DNA from: UBA1535 sp964371035
GTDB lineage: Bacteria; Bacillota; Clostridia; Tissierellales; Sedimentibacteraceae
Direction of reading: 5' to 3'
Assembly: GCA_964371035.1 (NCBI GenBank)
Contig: CAYJLG010000005.1
Location: forward strand, 31,528-95,527
DNA length: 64,000 bases
Part shown: in pieces, positions 28,761-38,379 of the stretch
Layout: the number at the start of each line of letters is the position of its first letter
Position numbering within the stretch: position 1 is the stretch's first letter
Program-made: the position numbers and the translations under genes
Notes under the pieces: generated by a model
What the model was told of the DNA's origin: nothing
The model's database searches: none
The model's input: only the letters and a program-made list of their open reading frames with translations

Positions 28761-29204
28761 TTATTGATTAGCAACCGAAACGTTTGATACAAACTCTTCA
28801 ATTAGAATTTGATGTGCCTTTTGTTCTTCATATGTATATTTTGCTAATTTTTTCTCTTTAAGCTTTTCCAGTGTTGAAATTTCAATATTAGTATCAATTA
28901 TTTCTTGTTTTTTTGTCTCTATCTTCTTAAGAATAATAGATTTTAAGTCTTCTTCCTTTTTGATGTTTTTTAGAATAGTTTCCAAAAAATCTTTATAATA
29001 TTTTATCTCAAAAGGCATTATCGACTGTGCAGATTTTTTATTAAAAGAGTCTTCTGTCTCTCTATATTTTAATAATAAAATCCTAATATCTTCTTCTTTT
29101 TTTGCAAGCTGTATTTGAAATGTGGCTAAATCATTTTTCAAATTTTTAAGAATTTGTTCTTTTAGTTGTAAAACTTTTTCTAAAGAAAACTGAAATTTTT
29201 TCAT
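28761..29204 (-). CDS. fliJ: Flagellar export chaperone FliJ
   Basis: 147 residues from ATG 29204 (a GTG three codons earlier overlaps fliI). Almost wholly coiled coil and rich in Lys/Glu, beginning MKKFQFSLEKVLQLKEQ, the typical FliJ start. FliJ links the FliI ATPase to FlhA and recycles export chaperones. It ends 50 bp before fliK. Confidence 0.9.
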   Translation of the reverse strand: MKKFQFSLEKVLQLKEQILKNLKNDLATFQIQLAKKEEDIRILLLKYRETEDSFNKKSAQSIMPFEIKYYKDFLETILKNIKKEEDLKSIILKKIETKKQEIIDTNIEISTLEKLKEKKLAKYTYEEQKAHQILIEEFVSNVSVANQ

Positions 29205-29205
29205 C

Positions 29206-30519
29206 CTATTCACTTCCCACTATTTCATTTAATATTTGCAAAGTTTGTTCAAATGAATAATTTTCGTCAATTTCCTGTTGTAGAAAGCCGTTAGCTTCAT
29301 TTATTTTATCTATAGCATAATCTAATTCTGGATTAGATCCTTTTTTATATGCACCTATCGAAATTAAATCATAATTTGAATAGTACAGCGATAATATATC
29401 CCTTAGTTTCTTTGCGTCTCTGCTATGTTCTTTACTAGCAATATCAACCATAAGTCTTGATATACTAGCATTGACATCTATTGCGGGAAAGTGGTTTTTA
29501 TTTGCTAATTCTCTTGTTAAGACAATATGCCCATCTAAAATACCTCTAACAGTATCAGAGATAGGTTCATTAGTATCATCGCCTTCAACCAAAACAGTAT
29601 AAATGCCTGTTATAGAACCTTTTTGAAAATTACCACTTCTCTCGAGTAATTTTGGTAAAACTGCGAAAATTGATGGAGTGTATCCCCTTGAAACAGGTGG
29701 TTCGCCAGTTGCCAATCCAATCTCTCTTTGCGCCATTGCAAACCTTGTTAGTGAATCCATCATCAAAAGTACGTCCTTACCTTTATCTCTAAAGTATTCA
29801 GCTATTGTAGTTGCTACAAGTGCACATTGATACCTCAACATCGCTGGTTGATCTGAAGTCGCTACAACCAATACAGATCTCGCCAATCCGACTTCTCCTA
29901 AATCTTTTTCGATAAATTCTCTTACTTCTCTTCCTCTTTCTCCAACAAGCGCAATTACATTTATGTCAGCCTTTACATTTTTAGCAACCATTCCCAAAAG
30001 TGTACTTTTACCGACACCACTACCTGCAAAAATACCCATTCTTTGGCCTTTTCCAATTGTTAACATTGCATCAATAGCCTTGACTCCAAAATCTAAGCTT
30101 GTATCTATCCTAGGTCTTGAAAGTGGATTAATGTACAAATTATCTACATAGCAGTTGTCTTCTATATTGATAAGTTCACCTTTTTCGTCAATAGGATTTC
30201 CTTTTGCATCTATCGTCCTGCCAATCAAGCAATCACCTACAGGAATACACAATTTTCTTCCAGTTGAGACTACTACGCTTCCAAGTCCAATGCCCTTAAT
30301 CTCTTCGTAAGGCATCAAAATTACTCTGTCATCGTTGAATCCTACTACTTCAGTATCAATATATTTATCGCCTTCACCTGTCAAAACTCTACATATTTCA
30401 CCGATTTTATACTTTGTACCCGTAGCTTCTATCATGAGACCTGATATTTTTTTTACTTTACCCATGTAGGTATAGAGGTCCGATTTGTTTACCAATTTGC
30501 TTATTTCATCAAAATTCAC
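29206..30519 (-). CDS. fliI: Flagellar export ATPase FliI
   Basis: 437 residues. Walker A GIFAGSGVGKST (about 162-173), Walker B VLLMMDSLTRFAMAQREI (about 250) and the F-type ATPase beta-like PPVSRGYTPS motif are intact. It energises or assists substrate unfolding at the export gate, with FliH as regulator. Start is GTG 30519 with AGGAGA 8 nt upstream. Confidence 0.97.
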   Translation of the reverse strand: MNFDEISKLVNKSDLYTYMGKVKKISGLMIEATGTKYKIGEICRVLTGEGDKYIDTEVVGFNDDRVILMPYEEIKGIGLGSVVVSTGRKLCIPVGDCLIGRTIDAKGNPIDEKGELINIEDNCYVDNLYINPLSRPRIDTSLDFGVKAIDAMLTIGKGQRMGIFAGSGVGKSTLLGMVAKNVKADINVIALVGERGREVREFIEKDLGEVGLARSVLVVATSDQPAMLRYQCALVATTIAEYFRDKGKDVLLMMDSLTRFAMAQREIGLATGEPPVSRGYTPSIFAVLPKLLERSGNFQKGSITGIYTVLVEGDDTNEPISDTVRGILDGHIVLTRELANKNHFPAIDVNASISRLMVDIASKEHSRDAKKLRDILSLYYSNYDLISIGAYKKGSNPELDYAIDKINEANGFLQQEIDENYSFEQTLQILNEIVGSE

Positions 30520-30531
30520 GATAACTATCTC

Positions 30532-31299
30532 CTATATGCCTTTAATAATTTCCCTTAAATTGTCTGTCTGTGTTTTAATCCCCGCATCTATAAGATGTTC
30601 AGGAGTTTCGACTATCAGATGTCCAATTTCAGAGTCACTCAAAGCTTCCAATATTACTCTATCAGATATTTGTGATAACTTTTGCATTATTTCTTTATCT
30701 GTAGAAATAGTAACATAATCGTCTGCAGATAAGTAAATTTTGACCCACTCAACATTTCTATAATCCTTTACAGCATGTTCAACTATTTTCTTAATTATGC
30801 TGTCGTCTCTTGCAATCTTAGTTTTAGTAATCTTTTCAGATATTTCTACAGCAAGATTTACTATGTTTTTTTCATATGATTTAATCAACAATTCTTTGTT
30901 TTCTTCTACAGTATATATTTGTTTGCAAAGTTCAGATACTAAATCTTCATTTTTTTTGTTGATTTCTTCTGTCGCAGAAAGCATTCCTTTCTCTGTTCCT
31001 TCTTCAAATCCTTCACTATAACCAGTTTTATATCCTGCTGCAAACCCTTTTTCTCTTGATTTTTCGATTTCATTTTCAACGTTCATCAGCATTTCTTCTT
31101 TTTGAAGTTCAGCTTCTTTCACTATTTCTTCAGCCTCTTTCAAAGCTTCATTCAATATTCTTTCTTTCTCAGTATATGCTTCGCCAACTATAAAATCAGG
31201 GCTTGAAATATAATTACTGCTTCTAGTGAACCCCACAGTAGATTTTGAATCTTGATTGTTTTGAAATATTACATATCCGGATTTAATTATTTTAGACAA
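30532..31299 (-). CDS. fliH: Flagellar export regulator FliH
   Basis: 255 residues with a long helical charged middle (about 40-150), a GxxxG-like stretch (GFAAGYKTGYSEGFEEGTEKG) and a C-terminal domain with VSDRVILEALSDSEIGHLIVETP-type pattern (quoted motif at about 205-235). It binds and inhibits FliI. The start is TTG 31299, overlapping fliG by 8 bp, with GGATGAG just upstream, so translation is coupled. Confidence 0.9.
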   Translation of the reverse strand: MSKIIKSGYVIFQNNQDSKSTVGFTRSSNYISSPDFIVGEAYTEKERILNEALKEAEEIVKEAELQKEEMLMNVENEIEKSREKGFAAGYKTGYSEGFEEGTEKGMLSATEEINKKNEDLVSELCKQIYTVEENKELLIKSYEKNIVNLAVEISEKITKTKIARDDSIIKKIVEHAVKDYRNVEWVKIYLSADDYVTISTDKEIMQKLSQISDRVILEALSDSEIGHLIVETPEHLIDAGIKTQTDNLREIIKGI

Positions 31300-32302
31300 T
31301 TATCTCATCCTTTCCGCCTTTTGCTATGATTATTTCGCCTTCCTCTTCAAGTTTTCTAATAATAGAAACTATCCTTTGTTGAGCTTCTTCAACATCACGC
31401 AATCTAACGTTGTGAGTATATTCAAGCTCAGATTTAAGAGTATCACGCATTCTTTGTGACATATTAGCAAAAATAACCTCTGAAACTTCTTTGTTTGATC
31501 CTTTAAGCGCAAGCACTAAATCCTTGCTGTCGACTTCTCTGATAAAACGCTGAATATCTCTTCCACCAAGCATAATAAGATCTTCGAAAACAAACATTTT
31601 TTTTCTGATTTCGTCTGCGAGTTTCATATCTTTTTTACTTAATTCATCAAATATGTATTTTTCGTTACTTCTGTCCATATTATTCATAACATCAGCTATA
31701 TAATTGATACCACCAATTTCAGTGAAATCTTGAGCAGAAACTACAGCAGAGAATTCTTTTTCAAGTGCCGATTCAACCTGCTTGATTATTTCAGGCGACG
31801 TGCTGTCCATCTTAGCTATTCTCTCAACTACTGCTATTCTTTTTTCCTTAGGAAGTTCTGCTATAACTGCAGATGCTTGCTCAGTTTTAGCATACGATAA
31901 AATCAGTGCGATAGTTTGAGGATGTTCATTCTGAATAATCGATAATAAGTTCTTGTAGTCTGCTTTTCTAATAAATTCAAAAGCTTTAACTTTTAGCGAT
32001 TTTGTAACTCTCTCTAACAAGCTAGCAGCCGCTTGAGCTCCAAATGCTTTTTCAAGTACATCTCTAGCGTAATCAACACCACCCTCAGTAAGTACTTTTT
32101 GGGCCATACACATTCTATAAAAATCTTCTAAAATCTCTTCAAAGTCATTAGGAGGTATAGGTTCAAGTTGAGCTATTTCATATGTTAACAATTCTACGTC
32201 TTCTTCTTTGAAATGTTTATATACCTTTGATGCGCTATCAGCACCTAAAGCGATAACAATCGCTGCACATTTTTGCCTATCACTATATTCTCTTGAAGCC
32301 AT
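31292..32302 (-). CDS. fliG: Flagellar motor switch protein FliG
   Basis: 336 residues. N-terminal domain binds FliF (KCAAIVIALGADSASKVYKH); the middle has EHPQTIALILSY (EHPQ motif); the C-terminal torque domain has FVFEDLIMLGGRDIQRFIREVD. The charged torque residues are present. FliG passes stator force to the rotor. Confidence 0.96.
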   Translation of the reverse strand: MASREYSDRQKCAAIVIALGADSASKVYKHFKEEDVELLTYEIAQLEPIPPNDFEEILEDFYRMCMAQKVLTEGGVDYARDVLEKAFGAQAAASLLERVTKSLKVKAFEFIRKADYKNLLSIIQNEHPQTIALILSYAKTEQASAVIAELPKEKRIAVVERIAKMDSTSPEIIKQVESALEKEFSAVVSAQDFTEIGGINYIADVMNNMDRSNEKYIFDELSKKDMKLADEIRKKMFVFEDLIMLGGRDIQRFIREVDSKDLVLALKGSNKEVSEVIFANMSQRMRDTLKSELEYTHNVRLRDVEEAQQRIVSIIRKLEEEGEIIIAKGGKDEIIV

Positions 32303-32309
32303 TATCTCA

Positions 32310-33860
32310 TCACTCTCCTTTTAACCATGTTTTAATGAGTTGAGCTACTATCTCTGGATGAGCATTAGCAAAATCACCTATTTTCTTCTTTAATGCACTT
32401 TCCCTTGTTTCTCTAAGTCCGATGTCACCCATTGATTCATCCCAATTTTCTTGATTTTCAGAGGCTTTTAACGTAGCTTCTTTTTCAGCCTTTGCTTTTT
32501 TAGATTTCTTAACTCTCCATACTATAAGAACTATTAGTAATATTAAAATTAGTAATAATATCGCTCCAATAATAGCAATCTCTACTACAGTCAAATCACC
32601 TAACAATCCTTCTGGAATTATTGTAATCGGCCCATCTTGTTCTGTAAATTCAATATTTGTAATTGCAACATTTACAGCATCTATTCCAGCTGCATTAGAA
32701 ACTAAAGCTAACAACTCATCTCTTTCAGTTTGAGGCATAGTTTCTTTATTTATTACTATAGCGGCAGAAAGGCTTTCTATACTACCTGGTTCATGCTGTA
32801 TTTGTTCAGTAAAATGATTTACAAGATAATCTATCGAATCATTATTTTTATAATAGATGTTTTGTCCATCAATAGTAACATCTGGATAAGTTGGTATCTC
32901 TGCGTTTGTTTCTGTTCCTACTACTCCACCTGTAACTTGTCCGTCTCCAACTACTTCAATATTGATGTCTTCACTGACAATTACACCTGCGTTAGTATTG
33001 CCATTTGGCACATATTGAACACTTTCACTTATCTTTTGATCAAGGTTTACTATACAATTCACAGAAACTTCTACATTCCCGTCACCATAAACTCTTTCTA
33101 ACAATTTAAGAACAGCTCTTTCTTTTTCATTAGCTATTTCTTTCTCTATATCCATTTTAACTTTGAATCTATCAGTTTGTAACATGCCAGAACCTGAGGT
33201 CAACTCATTGCCCTCAGAATCAATAATTGCAATATTTTCTTCTAATAATCCTGCAACGCTAGTCTGAACTAATCTAGAAATACCATTCACTTGAGAAGTA
33301 GTTAGAGAGTGTCCAGGCGATAACGTAAGTTTAACTGATGCTGTCGCATCCTTGCTTTCTGAGTTCCATGCATAGTTTTCATCTTCTGGCAAACTAAATT
33401 TGACTATAGCATCTTCTATCCCACTAATAGTTTCGATAGATGCTTGAGTTTGTTCCTCAAGATCCATAAGTTCAAAAACTCTCTTTTCATAATCAGTAGT
33501 CATAAAATCTACATTGTCAATAAACATGCTATGATTATATCCCGATCTAGGATATCCTTCAGTCGCTAATTGCATCCTCAAAAAAGTCTCATCAGCCTTA
33601 GGCACTAATATACTACCGTCCGATTGATATTTTACATCTATGTTTTTATCCTGAAGCGATGCCATAATTTCTGCAACTTCAGCATCATCTAGCCCTGAAA
33701 ACAATACTACATAATTGGCAGTATTAAGAACTACAGCTATGATCACAGCTATGACAATGATAGTCAAAGATACTGCAATAATCGTTTTTTTTGCCTTAGG
33801 GCTAAGATTTTTCCAGTAATCAACAATCCCCTTGCCCGCACTTCTTATTTGTTCATCCAT
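32310..33860 (-). CDS. fliF: Flagellar MS-ring protein FliF
   Basis: 516 residues with two membrane helices (about 25-47 and 430-455), two periplasmic-type ring-building motifs between them, and a C-terminal FliG-binding segment (KKIGDFANAHPEIVAQLIKTWL). It forms the MS ring that nucleates the whole basal body. fliG follows 7 bp later. Confidence 0.96.
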   Translation of the reverse strand: MDEQIRSAGKGIVDYWKNLSPKAKKTIIAVSLTIIVIAVIIAVVLNTANYVVLFSGLDDAEVAEIMASLQDKNIDVKYQSDGSILVPKADETFLRMQLATEGYPRSGYNHSMFIDNVDFMTTDYEKRVFELMDLEEQTQASIETISGIEDAIVKFSLPEDENYAWNSESKDATASVKLTLSPGHSLTTSQVNGISRLVQTSVAGLLEENIAIIDSEGNELTSGSGMLQTDRFKVKMDIEKEIANEKERAVLKLLERVYGDGNVEVSVNCIVNLDQKISESVQYVPNGNTNAGVIVSEDINIEVVGDGQVTGGVVGTETNAEIPTYPDVTIDGQNIYYKNNDSIDYLVNHFTEQIQHEPGSIESLSAAIVINKETMPQTERDELLALVSNAAGIDAVNVAITNIEFTEQDGPITIIPEGLLGDLTVVEIAIIGAILLLILILLIVLIVWRVKKSKKAKAEKEATLKASENQENWDESMGDIGLRETRESALKKKIGDFANAHPEIVAQLIKTWLKGE

Positions 33861-33905
33861 AAAATCTCCTAAGTTTACGTTTAATCTTTAAGCAATATAT
33901 TAAAT

Positions 33906-34223
33906 CTACATATTTACATTCATCAATTCCTTATATGCATCGAGAGCTTTATTTCTAAGTTGTACAAATAGTTCTAAAGCCATCTCAGATTTTTCCATAT
34001 TAATCATCAAATTATGCAAATCATCAGTAGTTCCTGTAGCGACAGCATAAATATCTCTGTTTACTTGTTCTTCAGCCGTTTTATAGTCATCTAGTGCTTG
34101 AGTAAAAATGTTTTTAAAAGGCGATTGTTCTGAAGTTTCATCATTTCTAAAGTTTTTATTTAATCCATCGATTTCACTTAAATTGTTGATTGGTGTTATC
34201 GGAGTTATTTGAGTAAATATCAT
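33906..34223 (-). CDS. fliE: Flagellar hook-basal body protein FliE
   Basis: 105 residues with PFKNIFTQALDDYKTAEEQ and the C-terminal LHNLMINMEKSEMALELFVQLRN motif (two quoted segments), the usual FliE pattern. It joins the MS ring to the proximal rod. Typical length and the flgB-flgC-fliE-fliF order support the call. Confidence 0.94.
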   Translation of the reverse strand: MIFTQITPITPINNLSEIDGLNKNFRNDETSEQSPFKNIFTQALDDYKTAEEQVNRDIYAVATGTTDDLHNLMINMEKSEMALELFVQLRNKALDAYKELMNVNM

Positions 34224-34257
34224 TTTTTTACCTCTCTATATATAAATTTTATTAAAA

Positions 34258-34713
34258 TTATTTTCCAATATCAAGTGCATTTAAAGCCATCTGTTTAATT
34301 GAATTTAAAGCAGTAATATTCGACTGGTAAGCTCTCAAAGCTTCCATCATGTCAGCAGTTTCCTTCAATGTATTCACATTAGGCATTTCAACATATCCAT
34401 CTTCATCTGCATCTGGATGCGTTGGGTTATAAACTATTTCAAAAGGTTCTTGATCCTCTAAAATTTCTGCTACTTCAACACCTCTTACAGTGTTAATGCT
34501 ATCTAACTCATCAATACTAGTAGTAAGCATCGAGCTAAAAAGAGAATTATCATTAGCAGTCGAATTGAAAACTACCATCTTTCTAACATATGGTCCGCCA
34601 TTTTCAGTTCGAGTTGCATCTGCATTAGCAATGTTTTCAGATATAATATCCATACGTAGTCTTTGAGCAGTAAGCCCAGAGCCACTAATATTTAGTGATT
34701 GTAAAAAACTCAT
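34258..34713 (-). CDS. flgC: Flagellar rod protein FlgC
   Basis: 151 residues: NISGSGLTAQRLRMDIISEN and NIANADATRTENGGPYVRK at the N-terminus and YVEMPNVNTLKETADMMEA at the C-terminus, the FlgC signature. Proximal rod component exported early. TGGAGGATG precedes ATG 34713. Confidence 0.96.
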   Translation of the reverse strand: MSFLQSLNISGSGLTAQRLRMDIISENIANADATRTENGGPYVRKMVVFNSTANDNSLFSSMLTTSIDELDSINTVRGVEVAEILEDQEPFEIVYNPTHPDADEDGYVEMPNVNTLKETADMMEALRAYQSNITALNSIKQMALNALDIGK

Positions 34714-34785
34714 ATTTCATCCTCCAGTAATAATCATCATAAGCACGTACAATAATGTTCAACAAATAAATATCATACTAACAAA

Positions 34786-35184
34786 TTAAGTAGTTTTAGA
34801 TATCGCCGTATTCATTTTCGTAAAATACGATGTCAATTCAGCAATAGTGTAACTATAATTCAACTGTGTTCTAGCAAGTTCCAGATTTTCTTTTTCAATA
34901 TCAACATTATTTCCATCAAGTCTTGAAGTTAAATTGTTGTTTGTACCTAGATACACACTAGAACTACCTAATTGTTCTCTCACTTCTGAAGCTTTGACGC
35001 CACTTTGATTTCCATTTATTTCATTTATTTTGCTTTTCAAGCTATTTTCAAAATCTACATATTTACTTTTATAGTTTGGCGTAGATTGATTAGCCAAGTT
35101 TTCAGATATGACTTGTTGTCTCAGCCACAATCCATCCAAATTCTTACTTAAAAGAGTAGTCGTAATATTGTTAAAGTAACTCAT
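34786..35184 (-). CDS. flgB: Flagellar rod protein FlgB
   Basis: 132 residues from ATG 35184, after TGGAGGAAACC; an upstream in-frame ATG at 35271 lies on the promoter -10 and cannot be the start of this transcript. LWLRQQVISENLANQSTPNY and the C-terminal DGNNVDIEKENLELARTQL are FlgB signatures. First gene of the operon, about 80 nt downstream of the sigma-28 promoter. Confidence 0.95.
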   Translation of the reverse strand: MSYFNNITTTLLSKNLDGLWLRQQVISENLANQSTPNYKSKYVDFENSLKSKINEINGNQSGVKASEVREQLGSSSVYLGTNNNLTSRLDGNNVDIEKENLELARTQLNYSYTIAELTSYFTKMNTAISKTT

Positions 35185-35271
35185 GGTTTCCTCCAAAATT
35201 TTATTAAGTTTTATGCCAAAATCAACACCTGTTTTTTTAGAAATTAATCTTCTAAAATAGACAAACCTCAT

Positions 35272-35298
35272 ATATCGGCAGATGTTAAAAAAAATTTA
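35272..35298 (-). promoter_or_regulatory. Sigma-28 (SigD) promoter of the flagellar operon
   Basis: On the minus strand TAAA (35295-35298), exactly 15 bp, then GCCGATAT (35272-35279) matches the SigD/FliA consensus at every position. Transcription would start near 35265, giving a leader of about 80 nt to flgB. The SigD gene itself lies about 20 kb downstream in the same operon. No equally good vegetative promoter was seen, but the AT-rich stretch upstream (35300-35550) could hide one. Confidence 0.85.
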
Positions 35299-35559
35299 CC
35301 CATTTATACTTAATTGTACAATATATTTTTTTTAATAGCAAGTATTTTGTTGATATTTTTGAAAATTTATACAATGCATTATTACACATCATTTTATTTT
35401 GATTTGGAAATTATTTTTTTAAAAAAAATGCTAATTTTCAGTTCTTTTACAACTTGTTATTAGTTTTCGCTAACTATCAATGTGAATTACAGTAAATAAA
35501 TTATTATGTTTTATACAAAATATTAAAAAATCAAAAAAACTTTTTAATAAAAAAAAGAC

Positions 35560-35622
35560 AAAAAAACTGTACCAATCTCCCAATCATTAGATTTTTTAGT
35601 CTAATTTTTGAGGATCGGTACA
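35560..35622 (-). terminator. Intrinsic terminator after clpC
   Basis: On the minus strand, TGTACC (35617-35622 side) closes on GGTACA (35568-35573 side), with an inner stem ATTAGA/TCTAAT, and a run of seven Ts follows (35560-35566). It lies 80 bp beyond the clpC stop. Together with the sigma-28 promoter it accounts for most of the 520-bp gap; the rest (about 35300-35555) is AT-rich and shows nothing else. Confidence 0.8.
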
Positions 35623-35704
35623 ACTGTTTATTGTTTAAAGTATGATTTTTTAATGTATTAAAGCAAAGCTTTTTAATGCCACTACACGTTTTAAGTTCCG
35701 ATGA

Positions 35705-38368
35705 TTATTTCTTTGTAAAATTTAGATCTCCCGCCTTAGCAGTAATAAGAATTTTATCCGATTTATTTACATTTCCCTTCAAAATTTCTTCTGAAAGTCT
35801 ATCCTCTATCTTTCTTCTAATCAATCTCTGTAACGGCCTTGCGCCATAATTTTCATCATAGCTTTCTTCTGCTAGAAGTTTCTTAGCCCTTTTATCTACA
35901 GTTATGTTTATCCCTAATTCTTCCAGACGTTTAGACAAATCATTTACCATGATAGATACTATCTCTTCTATATTTTCTTTGCTTAATGAATGAAATACAA
36001 TAGTTTCATCTATTCTGTTCAAAAATTCAGACCTAAAAGTTTTTTTCAATTGTTCTAAGACATTATCTTTCATTTTTTCATACGAATCTTTTTCTTCATC
36101 ATTTGAAATTGTTGAAAATCCTAGAGTTTTTTGTTTAGCTATAGTACTAGCGCCTACATTAGAAGTCATTATTATCACAGTATTTTTAAAATTTACAGTT
36201 CTTCCCTTCGAATCAGTCAATCTACCATCATCTAGGATTTGTAGCATCACATTAAACACATCTGGATGTGCCTTTTCGATTTCGTCAAACAAAACTACAC
36301 TGTACGGTCGTCGCCTCACTCTTTCAGTCAACTGTCCTCCATCGTCAAATCCAATGTATCCTGGAGGCGAGCCTATCAATTTTGACACAGAATGTTTCTC
36401 CATAAATTCAGACATGTCAATTCTGATGATAGCATTTTCATCACCAAACATCACTTCAGCCAAAGATTTCGACAATTCAGTTTTCCCTACTCCTGTAGGT
36501 CCTAGAAAGATAAAAGTTCCTATAGGTTTTTTAGGATCTTTTAGCCCTACTCTAGATCTTCTGATAGCTTTTGAAACAGCTTCAACTGCTATATTTTGTC
36601 CTACTACTCTTTTATGTATGATTTTTTCCATGTCTAATAGCTTACTAGCTTCTTCTTTTTGAAGTTTTTTTACAGGAATACCAGTCCATTTAGAAACTAC
36701 TTCCGCTATATCTTCATATCCAATTTGTAAATCTTTTAAGTTTACATCTTTTTTCCAATTTTCCTTTTCTGAATCCAATTTTTCTTTTAGCTTATTTTCT
36801 TCATCTCTATATTCGGCAGCTTTTTCAAAATTTTGACTATCTGCAGAAGCTTCTTTTTCCTTTTGAAGCTCTTTAATTTTATCCTCTAATTCTTTTAGTT
36901 TTTTTGGTGCAGTAACACTTTTTAACCTTTCAATAGAAGCAGCCTCGTCTATTAAATCTATCGCCTTGTCAGGCAAAAACCTATCCGAAATATATCTATG
37001 TGAAAGATTTGCTGCAGCTTCTACGGCTTCATCTGTAATAGTGACTTTATGATGTGCTTCATATTTATCCCTCAATCCCTTCAAGATAAGTATAGTATCT
37101 TCAACAGAAGGTTCATTTACCAATATAGGTTGAAATCTTCTTTCAAGAGCCGCATCTTTTTCGATGTGTTTTTTATACTCATCTAAAGTCGTGGCACCTA
37201 TAATCTGAACATCCCCTCTAGCCAAAGACGGTTTTAAAATGTTAGATGCATCTACAGAGCCTTCACTTGCTCCTGCTCCAATAATCATGTGAAGTTCGTC
37301 GATAAACAATATCACATTTCCGTCTTCTTCAATCTCCTTCATTGCACTCTTCAATCTTTCCTCAAACTCACCCCTATATTTTGCTCCAGCTATCATACTT
37401 GAAAGATCAAGCGTTATAATTTTCTTTTCTTTTAAAATTTCAGGCACATCGCCACTAACAATCTGTTGAGCCAATCCTTCTGCGATAGCAGTTTTTCCAA
37501 CGCCTGGTTCACCCATTAAACAAGGATTGTTTTTTGTTCTTCTAGATAATATTTGGATGATACGTTGGATTTCGTCGTTTCTACCTATCACTGGATCAAT
37601 TTTGCCATCTTTAGCTCTTTGATTTAGGTCTATGCCATATTTCGCTATCGAACTATTTTCATTTTTTTCCTTAATGTCTTTAGACACGCTATGTTTTGTG
37701 GATGAATTTTCCATTAGGCACTTTAAGCATTCTGAGTAAAGCTCTTTCGTATCAGTCAAGCTATGAAGTATTTGAAAACCAATGCTTTCGCCTTCATCAA
37801 TTATTCCTAGTAAAATGCACTCTGCACTTATATACCCTAACCCATGTGAATGTGCGTACTTAGTAGCAATCTCCAAGACATTTTTTGTTCTTGGACTGAT
37901 TTTAATATACTCAGGTTTTCTATCGCCTACGCCCAAATTTTTTTCTATTAATACTCTAACAACATCTTCCTTAATTTTATTTCTTAATATGTGCCCTGCT
38001 TTACTATCTTTTTCAAGAAAAAAGCCTAATAACAGATGTTCTATCCCTATGACGTTATGTCGAAACTTAATGACTTCATCCTGAGCAAATTTCAAAACGC
38101 TGTTAGCTTCTTTGTTAAATCCGTTCATAAAGGTACCTCCTATAGTTTGATTTTTCCTTATTCTGTCTTTTCCTACATACAAATTATGAACTTGAATATT
38201 TCCTGCAAACATTTCAGGTAAAAATTTTTCAATCGAAAAATTCACATTGTTTAAAAGTGGTTGTTTTTTTGCACACTCTTTACACAGGTGCATTTCTGTC
38301 TTTACACCATTTACTATTTTAGTCAAATGCACAATAGCATTATTTTTTTCACACTCATTACATAACAT
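35705..38368 (-). CDS. clpC: Clp ATPase ClpC with fused McsA/ClpE-like zinc finger
   Basis: 887 residues. The start MLCNECEKNN and HLCKECAKK give two CxxC pairs (Cys3/6 and 29/32), a treble-clef zinc site as in ClpE and McsA. Then come a Clp_N double repeat (about 78-225), AAA1 (GEPGVGKTAIAEG; VILFIDELHM), a UVR-type middle coil (about 485-535) and AAA2 (GPTGVGKTELSK; VVLFDEIEKAHPD; SPPGYIG). Unfolds substrates for ClpP. It lies 11 bp after ctsR, where mcsA and mcsB normally intervene. ClpC proper begins directly with Clp_N, so this is a zinc-finger/ClpC combination. Confidence 0.92.
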   Translation of the reverse strand: MLCNECEKNNAIVHLTKIVNGVKTEMHLCKECAKKQPLLNNVNFSIEKFLPEMFAGNIQVHNLYVGKDRIRKNQTIGGTFMNGFNKEANSVLKFAQDEVIKFRHNVIGIEHLLLGFFLEKDSKAGHILRNKIKEDVVRVLIEKNLGVGDRKPEYIKISPRTKNVLEIATKYAHSHGLGYISAECILLGIIDEGESIGFQILHSLTDTKELYSECLKCLMENSSTKHSVSKDIKEKNENSSIAKYGIDLNQRAKDGKIDPVIGRNDEIQRIIQILSRRTKNNPCLMGEPGVGKTAIAEGLAQQIVSGDVPEILKEKKIITLDLSSMIAGAKYRGEFEERLKSAMKEIEEDGNVILFIDELHMIIGAGASEGSVDASNILKPSLARGDVQIIGATTLDEYKKHIEKDAALERRFQPILVNEPSVEDTILILKGLRDKYEAHHKVTITDEAVEAAANLSHRYISDRFLPDKAIDLIDEAASIERLKSVTAPKKLKELEDKIKELQKEKEASADSQNFEKAAEYRDEENKLKEKLDSEKENWKKDVNLKDLQIGYEDIAEVVSKWTGIPVKKLQKEEASKLLDMEKIIHKRVVGQNIAVEAVSKAIRRSRVGLKDPKKPIGTFIFLGPTGVGKTELSKSLAEVMFGDENAIIRIDMSEFMEKHSVSKLIGSPPGYIGFDDGGQLTERVRRRPYSVVLFDEIEKAHPDVFNVMLQILDDGRLTDSKGRTVNFKNTVIIMTSNVGASTIAKQKTLGFSTISNDEEKDSYEKMKDNVLEQLKKTFRSEFLNRIDETIVFHSLSKENIEEIVSIMVNDLSKRLEELGINITVDKRAKKLLAEESYDENYGARPLQRLIRRKIEDRLSEEILKGNVNKSDKILITAKAGDLNFTKK

Positions 38369-38379
38369 AAAATTACCTC

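Noticed and set aside
34786..35271. The longer flgB start at 35271
   Set aside because: That ATG falls on the promoter -10 box; ATG 35184 has a strong ribosome site.
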